A stretch of DNA of 64,000 nt from JADLBR01 sp964651705 (lineage in GTDB: Bacteria; Verrucomicrobiota; Verrucomicrobiia; JADLBR01). The notes beneath the pieces are model-generated. The model worked only from the letters and a program-made list of their open reading frames with translations, was not told the DNA's origin and did no database searches. Location: NCBI GenBank assembly GCA_964651705.1, contig CAZYWZ010000027.1, forward strand, positions 1 through 64,000, read 5' to 3'. The number at the start of each line of letters is the position of its first letter. Within the stretch, counting starts at the first letter, position 1. A program made the position numbers and the translations under genes. Below, one piece after another: positions 24,415 to 31,615 of this stretch.

Positions 24415-24888
24415 TCACTCCCCCAGGATCTCGACCGCCTTGCGCAGGGAGGGGCCCAGCGTGGCGAGGCACTCGCGCACGGCGGCGGGCTTTCCGGGAA
24501 GGTTGACGATGAGGCATCTTCCCCGGACGCCGGCGGTCGCCCGGCTGAGGATCGATGTGGGGGCGACATCGAAGGTCTTCACGCGCTGGATCTCGCCGAA
24601 GCCGGGGAGTTCGATCCCGATGATTGCGCGGGTGGCCTCGGGGGTGACGTCGCGGGGCGCGGGCCCGGTGCCGCCGGTGGTGACGACCAGGGCGCAGCCG
24701 CGGTCATCCGCCAACTCCCTGAGGGCGCCTTCGATGGCGGGGCGCTCGTCGGGCACGAGCCGCCGCTCCCATTCGATCTCGACCCCGGCGAAAATCTCCC
24801 CGACGGCGGCCTCGACCTCGGGGCCACCCAGGTCCTCGTAGGCCCCGGCGCTGGCGCGGTCGCTGGCGGTCAAACGCCCGATCCTCAT
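24415..24888 (-). CDS. mog: Molybdopterin adenylyltransferase (157 aa)
   Basis: MogA/MoaB fold. IGRLTASDRASAGAYEDLGG is the family N-terminus; LVVTTGGTGPAPRDVTPEAT carries the TGGTG nucleotide/molybdopterin loop, and LIVNLPGKPAAVRECL the late PGxP motif. The enzyme adenylates molybdopterin before molybdate insertion by MoeA. Its start overlaps the moeA-moaC stop by 4 nt (ATGA), so it is the last gene of the Moco operon. It is short compared with E. coli MogA (195 aa) but has all core motifs. Confidence 0.9.
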   Translation of the reverse strand: MRIGRLTASDRASAGAYEDLGGPEVEAAVGEIFAGVEIEWERRLVPDERPAIEGALRELADDRGCALVVTTGGTGPAPRDVTPEATRAIIGIELPGFGEIQRVKTFDVAPTSILSRATAGVRGRCLIVNLPGKPAAVRECLATLGPSLRKAVEILGE

Positions 24889-26543
24889 ACCTTCTTCTTT
24901 TCGACGAGCCGGATGGCCTCGATGCGCATGTCCTTATCCATGGCCTTCATCATGTCATAGAGGGTGAGGGCGGAAACGCTGACCGCGGTCAGGGCCTCCA
25001 TCTCGACCCCGGTGTTCGCGCGACATATGACCTCGGCCAGGATCTCGATGCGGTCCTCCCTGATCGCAAAACCCACCGAGACCTTGTCCAGCGGCAACGT
25101 GTGGCAGAGCGGCACCAGCTCCGCCGTCCGCTTCGCCGCCTGGATGCCGGCGATCCTTGCGGTCGCCAGAACGTCGCCCTTGGGCAACGCCCCTTCCGCA
25201 AGCGCCTCGATCGTCGCGGGCCGACAGCGGATCTCGCCCACCGCTACCGCCGCGCGCAATTGCACCGGCTTGGTCCCGACATCGACCATCCGGACCTCGC
25301 CGGACGCATCGACATGGCTGAACCCCGGCGCCATTCTTTCGGACTCCTCTTCTTTCATAAGCTCGACATCGGCGGTCGGGATCACTTCCGCCACATCGCC
25401 CGCGCCGGCGCCTTCGGGCGGCACGCGCAACAGCCCATCCGCCATAGCCAGGCAAAGGATATCGGACGAATCCCGCCACGGCAATCGTGCCGCGGACGGC
25501 GCGCCGCCGCCCCAGGCGATGCGGCAGGGCCACCACGTCTCGCGCGAGGATGCCCCCGGCGCCTCGCCATCGCACCGGCGGAACCGGGTCGGCCGCGATG
25601 GGACGGCGCCCCGCAGCATCTCGATCGCGCGCCGGACGAAGAGGTGAAAGCACACGAAGTGCGACAGGGGGTTACCCGGCAGCCCGAATGCCAACAGATC
25701 GCCCCTCCTCCCGAAGAGCATCGGCTTTCCCGGGCGCATCGAGACGCCCTCGATCAGGAGTTCAAATCCGGCTTCCCGCAGCCCCGCCGCGGTGTGGTCG
25801 TGGTCCCCGACGCTCGCGCCACCCCCGACCAGAAGGATATGCGCCCCCCCCCGCGTCGCATCCGCTATCGCCGCGGCCAGCTCGTCGGCGTCCTCCCCGA
25901 CCCTGCCATGCCAGACTCGCGCCACACCCCGCTCGGCCAAAAGGGCCCCGAGCATCGGGGAATTGCTGTCGCGCACCTGCCCCTCGGCGGGGATCTCCCC
26001 GTCGCCCACCACCTCGCATCCCGTCGCGAGATGCGCCGCGCGGACCTCCGGCGACACCAGCGGCTCCGCCACGCCTGCCGCGGCCAGCAACGCCACGCGC
26101 CCCGCCGTCAGCCGCGCGCCCGCGGCCACCAGCAAGTCGCCGCGTCGCGCGTGCGAGCCTCGCGGCCGGATGTGCCCCGCCCCCTCGCCCCCCAATAGCC
26201 GGATCTTCTCCCCCTCCCACCGCACGTCCTCTTGCATCACCACCGCCACGCCCACCTCCGGCACCGCCGAACCCGTGAAAACCCGGACCGCTGAACCGGG
26301 CACCGGCATCTGCGCCAGATCTCCCGGCGCCACCTCCCCGGCGACCGACAGCACCCGCTCTGTTTCCCCCTCCAGCACCAGAAACCCATCCATCGCCGAG
26401 CGCGAGAACCCCGGCATGTCCGCGTCCGCGACCGCGTCTTCCCGCAGCACCCGCCCAAAGGCAGCGCCCAGTTCCACACGCTCCGGCGCCAGCGGCTTGA
26501 TCACTGACCGCAGCAGATCCCATGCCGCCTCGACCGTCATCAT
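24885..26543 (-). CDS. moeA-moaC: MoeA-MoaC fusion: molybdenum insertase plus cyclic pyranopterin monophosphate synthase (552 aa)
   Basis: Residues 1 to about 395 are MoeA: FSRSAMDGFLV, RVFTGSAVP, ATGCEVVGDGEIPAEGQVRD with SNSPML, LLVGGGASVGDHDHT, RPGKPMLFG and LPGNPLSHF. After a short Glu-rich linker (MKEEESERM) residues from about 400 are MoaC: FSHVDASGEVRMVDVG, LVPLCHTLPLDKVSV, ICRANTGVEMEALTAVSVSA and a late DKDMRIEAIRLVEKK. One frame joins an early (MoaC) and a late (MoeA) step of Moco synthesis. Starts at ATG 26543, overlapping moaE by 4 nt. Upstream codons in the same frame are low-complexity shadow of moaE. Confidence 0.92.
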   Translation of the reverse strand: MMTVEAAWDLLRSVIKPLAPERVELGAAFGRVLREDAVADADMPGFSRSAMDGFLVLEGETERVLSVAGEVAPGDLAQMPVPGSAVRVFTGSAVPEVGVAVVMQEDVRWEGEKIRLLGGEGAGHIRPRGSHARRGDLLVAAGARLTAGRVALLAAAGVAEPLVSPEVRAAHLATGCEVVGDGEIPAEGQVRDSNSPMLGALLAERGVARVWHGRVGEDADELAAAIADATRGGAHILLVGGGASVGDHDHTAAGLREAGFELLIEGVSMRPGKPMLFGRRGDLLAFGLPGNPLSHFVCFHLFVRRAIEMLRGAVPSRPTRFRRCDGEAPGASSRETWWPCRIAWGGGAPSAARLPWRDSSDILCLAMADGLLRVPPEGAGAGDVAEVIPTADVELMKEEESERMAPGFSHVDASGEVRMVDVGTKPVQLRAAVAVGEIRCRPATIEALAEGALPKGDVLATARIAGIQAAKRTAELVPLCHTLPLDKVSVGFAIREDRIEILAEVICRANTGVEMEALTAVSVSALTLYDMMKAMDKDMRIEAIRLVEKKKV

Positions 26544-26917
26544 GGCACGCCCCCACGCTTCCAGATCGGCACGTCCCGTTTCATCCGATCCATGAATGCC
26601 GCCGCCACCGCGAACGCCTCGGCCCGGTGCTCCGACTCGACACACACGTGGATCGCCGCCGCCCCCACCGGCACCAGCCCGACCCGGTGCACCACCCGCG
26701 CGCGCAGGATCGGATACTCCCGCCCGAGCCCCTCCAAAATCTTCCGCATCTGATCCTCGGCCATCGGCCGGTATGCCTCGTACCGCAATGCCGAGATCAC
26801 CTCCCCGCCCTCCGTCCCGCGCACCACGCCCATGAACTCGACGCGCGCACCCACCCCCTCCCCAAAACATGGAACCGCCCCGATCGGCCCCTCCCTGATT
26901 CCCACCTCGATCTCCAT
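26540..26917 (-). CDS. moaE: Molybdopterin synthase catalytic subunit (125 aa)
   Basis: FMGVVRGTEGG with RYEAYRPMAEDQM is the MoaE hallmark, followed by VVHRVGLVPVGAAAIHVCVE and MDRMKRDVPIWKRG with the conserved Lys residues. MoaE with thiocarboxylated MoaD adds the dithiolene sulfurs to precursor Z. It overlaps the next gene by 4 nt and lies 4 nt after moaD. Full length is slightly shorter than E. coli MoaE (150 aa). Confidence 0.92.
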   Translation of the reverse strand: MEIEVGIREGPIGAVPCFGEGVGARVEFMGVVRGTEGGEVISALRYEAYRPMAEDQMRKILEGLGREYPILRARVVHRVGLVPVGAAAIHVCVESEHRAEAFAVAAAFMDRMKRDVPIWKRGGVP

Positions 26918-26921
26918 CCCC

Positions 26922-27161
26922 CTACCCCCCCGACACCGGCGGGATCACCGCCACCTCATCGCCCGCCAAAACCGCCTCACCCAGCGACGCAAACTCCCCA
27001 TTCCGGGCCATTCGGACGTGCCCCCCCAGCCCCGCCAGCCCGGGGTGCGCCCGCGCCAGATCATCCCAGATGTCCCCCAGCGCCATGCCGGACCGCCACG
27101 GCAGCTCCACCCCCTCCAGGCCACACGCGTCCCTCGCCCTCGCAAAGAAGAGCACCCGCAC
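26922..27161 (-). CDS. moaD: Molybdopterin synthase sulfur carrier subunit (79 aa from GTG)
   Basis: Ubiquitin-like sulfur carrier. VRVLFFARARDACGLEGVEL is the usual first strand and helix, and the C-terminus EVAVIPPVSGG ends with the Gly-Gly that becomes a thiocarboxylate. GTG 27161 puts the start right at the first strand; a TTG at 27227 would add 22 residues. It is the first gene of the moaD-moaE-moeA/moaC-mog operon and divergent from ric. Confidence 0.85.
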   Translation of the reverse strand: MRVLFFARARDACGLEGVELPWRSGMALGDIWDDLARAHPGLAGLGGHVRMARNGEFASLGEAVLAGDEVAVIPPVSGG

Positions 27162-27220
27162 CAACGCCGGATCCTGCGCGCCATCCGCCACGACGCACCA
27201 CTTCGCCCATCTTTTCAGAT

Positions 27221-27269
27221 ATTTCAAGCTTTCATGAAATGTTTTTCTTCATTTCTTGTTTTTGATCAA
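27221..27269. promoter_or_regulatory. Operator-like palindromes between moaD and ric
   Basis: An AT-rich stretch, unlike its surroundings, holds TTTCATGAAA (27230-27239, a perfect palindrome), the wider ATTTCA...TGAAAT (27221-27240), GAAATG...CATTTC (27236-27255) and TTGATCAA (27262-27269). The ric start is at 27293. An Rrf2-family regulator is encoded at 28064, and its relatives (NsrR, IscR) bind AT-rich palindromes of this general type, so it is the obvious candidate. No binding evidence. Confidence 0.5.
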
Positions 27270-27292
27270 TGGGCGTGCTAGCTTCCCCCCGC

Positions 27293-28018
27293 ATGAACCA
27301 CGCAACGCCCGCCGCGTCCCCGCCAGGCACGCCCCTCGCCTCCCGCACGGTCGGGGAACTCGTTGCCGAGCGCCCCGGCCGCTCCCGGATCTTCGAGTCC
27401 CTCGGCATCGACTTCTGCTGCCAGGGGGGACGGACCCTGCGCGAGGCGTGCGACCGCAGGGGCGTGCCGGTCGAGACCATCGTGGTCCGGCTGGAATCGG
27501 AACTCGCCGACAGGGATGCGCCGCAGGACAACCCGGCCGATCTGCCCCCGGCCCTCCTGACCCGCCACATCGTCGAGGTGCACCACGGCTTCCTGCGGCG
27601 GGAGCTGCCCCGGCTCCGCGCCATGTCCGAGAAAGTCGCCCAGGTGCACGGCGGCCACACGCCCTCGCTCGTCGGGATGCGTTCCGTCTTCGCGGGGCTC
27701 CAGGCCGAGCTCGAGGGCCACATGATGAAGGAGGAGCAGATCCTCTTCCCCATGATCGAGGCCCTCGCCGCCGGGGAGCCGCCCCCGATGCCGCTGGATT
27801 GCCCCATCAACCAGATGGTCCACGAGCACGACATCGCCGGCAACGCGCTGACGAAGCTTCGCGACCTCAGCGGCGGCTTCCAGCCCCCGCCCGACGCCTG
27901 CGACACCTACCGCGCGCTATTCTCCGGCCTCAAGGAACTCGAGGAGGACCTCCACCGGCACATCCACCTAGAGAATTCCGTCCTGTTCCCGGTCGCCCAG
28001 GCTCTGGCAAAGGGTTGA
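27293..28018 (+). CDS. ric: Iron-sulfur cluster repair di-iron protein, Ric/ScdA/YtfE family (241 aa)
   Basis: The N-terminal ScdA domain has RIFESLGIDFCCQGG with the CC pair. A hemerythrin-like four-helix domain follows, with ligand His/Glu in HIVEVHHGFLRRELP, EGHMMKEEQILFPMIE, VHEHDIAG and LHRHIHLENSVLFP. These proteins repair Fe-S clusters damaged by nitric oxide or oxidants. ATG 27293 gives the usual N-terminus. The Rrf2 regulator 45 nt downstream suggests NO- or Fe-S-responsive control. Confidence 0.92.
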   Translation: MNHATPAASPPGTPLASRTVGELVAERPGRSRIFESLGIDFCCQGGRTLREACDRRGVPVETIVVRLESELADRDAPQDNPADLPPALLTRHIVEVHHGFLRRELPRLRAMSEKVAQVHGGHTPSLVGMRSVFAGLQAELEGHMMKEEQILFPMIEALAAGEPPPMPLDCPINQMVHEHDIAGNALTKLRDLSGGFQPPPDACDTYRALFSGLKELEEDLHRHIHLENSVLFPVAQALAKG

Positions 28019-28063
28019 CTCTCGCGCCGGTCTGCCGCAATAACGATTTAGCGCCCACCGAAC

Positions 28064-28507
28064 ATGTTCATTTACGGCAAGACCTCGGCCAACGCGATCG
28101 CGGTAATGAGCTATCTGGCCGCCGACCCGAAGCGCCGGGCCGGCTCCGGCGAGATAGCCAAATCGCGCGGCATCTCCCGCGCCCTAACCGCCAAGCTCCT
28201 CACGCAGCTCGCCGCCGCCGGCCTGGTCGCGGGTCAGCCGGGTCCCGGGGGCGGCTACACGCTCGCCAAACCGGCGGGGAAGATCAGCCTCATGGACATC
28301 GTCTCGCTCTTCGAGCAGACGCAGGTCCCCATTCTCTGCCCCTTCGGTCAAAACTGGTGCGGCAAGGGCGATCCCTGCCCGCTTCATGAAACGATCAGCG
28401 GCATGGTCGACGCCAACCTGCGCTTCATGAAGAACACCCGCCTCTCGGTTTTCCTCGGCAGCGACCTCGGCGCCGCCTCCAAAGCCAAACGGCGTAAGCG
28501 CGCCTGA
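28064..28507 (+). CDS. Rrf2-family transcriptional regulator with Cys cluster (147 aa)
   Basis: The winged-helix N-terminus SANAIAVMSYLAADP with EIAKSRGISRALTAKLLTQL and the wing GPGGGYTLAKPAGKISL is Rrf2. Three cysteines in LCPFGQNWCGKGDPCPLH match the position of the Fe-S ligands of IscR/NsrR. It probably senses Fe-S status or NO and controls ric, and perhaps the divergent moa operon, through the palindromes at 27221-27269. That link is inference from proximity. Confidence 0.88.
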   Translation: MFIYGKTSANAIAVMSYLAADPKRRAGSGEIAKSRGISRALTAKLLTQLAAAGLVAGQPGPGGGYTLAKPAGKISLMDIVSLFEQTQVPILCPFGQNWCGKGDPCPLHETISGMVDANLRFMKNTRLSVFLGSDLGAASKAKRRKRA

Positions 28508-28525
28508 GGCACCGTCGGCGCGCGC

Positions 28526-29497
28526 TCAAGCCCCCGAGATTTCCAGCATCCGCCCGATGGGTTTTCGCGCGCGCCCAAGGACATCCTCGGGCAACTCGAT
28601 CCTCGGTGCGAGGCGCACCATGCAGTCGCGCAGCTTTTCGAGCGTGTTGAGTTTCATGTAACGGCACTCGCTGCACCGGCAGCCGTCGGCTGGCATGCGC
28701 ATGACATCAAAGGCGGGGGCACAGAGAAACTCCTTACCGGGACACTCCTTCCTGAGCCGGTGGAGGATCCCGGCCTCCGTTGCGATCACGAACCGCCGGG
28801 TTGCGCTCGACCGGCAATGGCCGATCATCATCTCCGTCGAACACACCACGTCGGCCATCTCCCGCACCTCGCGCAGGCTCTCCGGGTGAGCCACCACCTC
28901 CGCGTCCGGATGCGCCTGCCGGATCCGCTCGATGCTCGCCCGGCGGAACTCGACGTGCGCGTAGCAACTGCCCGGCCACAGTTCCATCCGCCGCCCCGTC
29001 TGCTCCATCACCCAAGCCCCGAGGTTCTCATCAGGGACGAAGAGAATATCCCGCCCCGCGGGCGCCGCCTCGACCACGCGCACCGCGTTCCCGCTGGTGC
29101 AGACCACGTCGCAGAGGGCCTTGACCGCCGCGCTGCAATTGATGTAGGCGACAGTGTAATAATTGGGGTTCGCCGCCTGGCGCGCGCGCAGGTCCTCCGC
29201 GGTGCAGCTCTCCTCCAGCGTGCATCCGGCATCCATGTCCGGCAGGACCACGACCTTGTCCGGATTGAGTATCTTGGCCGTCTCCGCCATGAACCGCACC
29301 CCGCAGAACACGATGACTTCCGCATCGCTCTCGGCGGCCCGCCGCGCCAAGCCCAGCGAGTCTCCGACGAAGTCCGCGATCTCCTGGATTGCCGGGATCT
29401 GATAATTGTGCGCCAGAATCACGCCGCGGATTTGCGCCTTGAGCGCCAGGATCTCCTCGGCGATTACCGCATCGGCCCGTGATATCGCTGCCCCCAT
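28526..29497 (-). CDS. nadA: Quinolinate synthase (323 aa)
   Basis: NadA makes quinolinate from iminoaspartate and dihydroxyacetone phosphate in NAD synthesis and carries a [4Fe-4S] cluster. Seen motifs: VILAHNYQIPAIQEIADFVG, LGLARRAAESDAEVIVFCGV, MAETAKILNP, the cysteines in ALCDVVCTSGNA and GCRCSEC, FVPDENLGAWV and VVAHPES. ATG 29497 is chosen; a GTG at 29506 overlaps the previous stop (GTGA). No nadB or nadC lies within the window. Confidence 0.93.
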   Translation of the reverse strand: MGAAISRADAVIAEEILALKAQIRGVILAHNYQIPAIQEIADFVGDSLGLARRAAESDAEVIVFCGVRFMAETAKILNPDKVVVLPDMDAGCTLEESCTAEDLRARQAANPNYYTVAYINCSAAVKALCDVVCTSGNAVRVVEAAPAGRDILFVPDENLGAWVMEQTGRRMELWPGSCYAHVEFRRASIERIRQAHPDAEVVAHPESLREVREMADVVCSTEMMIGHCRSSATRRFVIATEAGILHRLRKECPGKEFLCAPAFDVMRMPADGCRCSECRYMKLNTLEKLRDCMVRLAPRIELPEDVLGRARKPIGRMLEISGA

Positions 29498-29502
29498 GCC
29501 GA

Positions 29503-31002
29503 TCACCCCTTCCCCAGCGCCCCCGCAAAATCGTCCTCGAGATCACCCGCGCCCTCGATGCCGACCGAAACCCGCACCAGCCCATCGGTGATGCCCGCCT
29601 CCCTCCGCTGCTCCGGCGACATCGTCCGGTGCGAGGTCCGCGCCGGGACGCACACCAGCGTCTCGACGCCCCCGAGGCTCAACGCGGGCGTGGCCACCCG
29701 GAACCGCCCCAGCATGCCGTCGACGCGGCGCGCATCGCCTAGCTCAAAAGACAGCATGCCGCCAAAACCGCGCATCTGCCCCGCGGCGATCTCGTGATCG
29801 GGATGGTCCTGCAGCCCGGGATAATGCACCCGCACCACGGACGGATGCCCCCGGAGGAACGCGGCCAGCCGCCCCGCGCTCTCGTTGTGCTGGCGCACCC
29901 TCAGCGCCAGGGTCTTCATGCCCCGCTCCAGCTGATAGCAGGCGTGCGGGTCCAGCATGCCGCCGAGGTCCATGGCCCTCTCCCGCAACCGCCGGATTAC
30001 TCCGGCAGAAGCGACCAGCGCGCCCGCGTTCAGATCGCTGTGGCCATTCAGATATTTCGTCGCGCTGTGCACCACCGCGTCCATCCCAAGGGCGATCGGG
30101 TTCTGGTTGATCGGGGTCGCGAAGGTGTTGTCGATGACCGTCATCGCGCCGACCTCCCGGCCCAGCCGTGCGACGCCCGCGATGTCCATGCACCGCAACA
30201 GCGGATTCGAGGGCGATTCGATGTAGATCAGCCGCGTCTCCGGTCGGACAGCCGCCGCGAACTCCGCCAACGTCCGCCCGAGACTCACCTTGACCCCGAG
30301 GCGCGGGAGTTGGCCCATCACCAGATGATGCGTCCCCCCGTACATGTCCGCCTGAAACATCGCATGGTCGCCCGGCTTGAGGAACTCGAGGAGCAGCGTC
30401 GAGATCGCGGCCATCCCCGAGCCAAACACCAACGCGGCATCGCCACCCTCCAGCGCCGCGATCTTCTCCGCCACCGCCCGCTGGTTGGGCACGTTGAAAT
30501 ACCGGGGGTAAATGTTGTCGTTTGCCGGATTCGGAAACGCGTAGGCCGTCGAGGTGTAGACCGGCGTGCAGGAGCCCCCTGTCGCCTCATCCCGTCGCCC
30601 TCCCGCATGCACGCACTGCGTCGCCCGGTCCATCCCGGGGCCGCCGACGCCGTCCCGGCACAGGTACTCGCGTAGCGCGACCGCGTTGTTGTGCTCGACG
30701 TCCCTCGCGGCAAAGCACAGCGTCACCGGCCCGCGCCTCACCGCGTCCCGCAGGAGGCCGAGCGCTCCGGCATTCGCGTCCAGCTCCGCGAAGTATCGCC
30801 TCCGGAATTCGTCCCATTTCGCCCGCTCGTGGCCAAACCATTTCCTCAACTCATGGCTCGGCGCCACCTCCTTCAGCCAGCCGTCGATCCGCAGTGCCAC
30901 CGTCCGCACGCCGCGCGGCCAAAGGCGATCCACAAGAAAGCGCCGCCCGTCCCCCCGCTGCGGGGCCTCCGTCACACGCCGGACGCGAATGTCGGCAGTC
31001 AC
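29503..31002 (-). CDS. Fusion of DUF488 (YeaO-like) domain and Cys/Met-metabolism PLP enzyme (499 aa)
   Basis: Residues 1 to about 115 are DUF488: RFLVDRLWPRGV, APSHELRKWFGH and VTLCFAARDVEHNNAVAL. From about 125 a trans-sulfuration PLP enzyme begins (DRATQCVHAGG), with ALVFGSGMAAIS, YGGTHHL, YIESPSNPL, VIDNTF and the PLP lysine in SATKYLNGHSDLN, ending RVSVGIEGAGDLEDDF. The second part is likely a cystathionine gamma-synthase/lyase or methionine gamma-lyase; exact chemistry is open. The join is in frame with a Gly-rich linker. Stop adjoins nadA. Confidence 0.87.
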   Translation of the reverse strand: MTADIRVRRVTEAPQRGDGRRFLVDRLWPRGVRTVALRIDGWLKEVAPSHELRKWFGHERAKWDEFRRRYFAELDANAGALGLLRDAVRRGPVTLCFAARDVEHNNAVALREYLCRDGVGGPGMDRATQCVHAGGRRDEATGGSCTPVYTSTAYAFPNPANDNIYPRYFNVPNQRAVAEKIAALEGGDAALVFGSGMAAISTLLLEFLKPGDHAMFQADMYGGTHHLVMGQLPRLGVKVSLGRTLAEFAAAVRPETRLIYIESPSNPLLRCMDIAGVARLGREVGAMTVIDNTFATPINQNPIALGMDAVVHSATKYLNGHSDLNAGALVASAGVIRRLRERAMDLGGMLDPHACYQLERGMKTLALRVRQHNESAGRLAAFLRGHPSVVRVHYPGLQDHPDHEIAAGQMRGFGGMLSFELGDARRVDGMLGRFRVATPALSLGGVETLVCVPARTSHRTMSPEQRREAGITDGLVRVSVGIEGAGDLEDDFAGALGKG

Positions 31003-31050
31003 GGCAGATGGGTCCTCGCGCCCTCGAACTTCAAATGGCCGTCCTCCAGT

Positions 31051-31539
31051 TCAATCCTCGATAGCTGGCATGAAGCACGGCGGGCTCGCGCATTCCGCGC
31101 AACCCGACACCGCCTCACCCCGGGAACCACCCGCCGCAGGAAACCCGGGATCTTCCAGGATCTGCCGCATCACCCCTTCCGCCTCGGGGAGCGAAAAATC
31201 CTCGTGCTTGCGCTTCTTCACACCCCCGTCGCTCAGGTCATAGTGCCGGTCGGCCTCCAGCCCATGTCGCCGCAAGATCGACGCCACGCAGTGCAACGGG
31301 CACCCGTCGATCGCCACGATCGGGCGGCCCGACTTTGCCACCGCCACCAGGGGCCCGACGTCGCCCCCCAGCCCCGCCGCACAGGACATCTCCGCCACCC
31401 CCATCCGGTCGAGCCGGATCGCCAGATGATTCGCCATCTGCGCCGCGCTCGATGCCCCGGAGCACGAGTACACCAAGGGCACGCCGGATCGCCCCGACCC
31501 GCCCCGCCCGGCCCCATGCTGTCCGATAGCCGCTTTCAT
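31051..31539 (-). CDS. DGC-domain putative zinc-binding protein (162 aa)
   Basis: Shows VYSCSGASSAAQMANHLAIR, MSCAAGLGG and AIDGCPLHCVASIL, the DGC-type Cys motifs of the putative zinc-binding family. The C-terminus adds GCAECASPPC, further metal-ligand candidates. The metal and role are unknown; relatives are often found next to redox and metal-handling genes. It ends 48 nt before the DUF488/PLP fusion on the same strand and is divergent from the FAD reductase. Confidence 0.78.
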   Translation of the reverse strand: MKAAIGQHGAGRGGSGRSGVPLVYSCSGASSAAQMANHLAIRLDRMGVAEMSCAAGLGGDVGPLVAVAKSGRPIVAIDGCPLHCVASILRRHGLEADRHYDLSDGGVKKRKHEDFSLPEAEGVMRQILEDPGFPAAGGSRGEAVSGCAECASPPCFMPAIED

Positions 31540-31615
31540 TTATTCTTTATATGGTTATCTTCTTTTCCTAGATTATGCGCCCATCCGCCGCGAGGTCAAG
31601 GGCGCGCCCGACGCC

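Noticed and set aside
26544..26870. N-terminal extension of MoeA-MoaC by about 109 codons
   Set aside because: The extension is Gly/Arg-rich, lies inside moaE in another frame, and ATG 26543 gives the normal MoeA start with an ATGA overlap.
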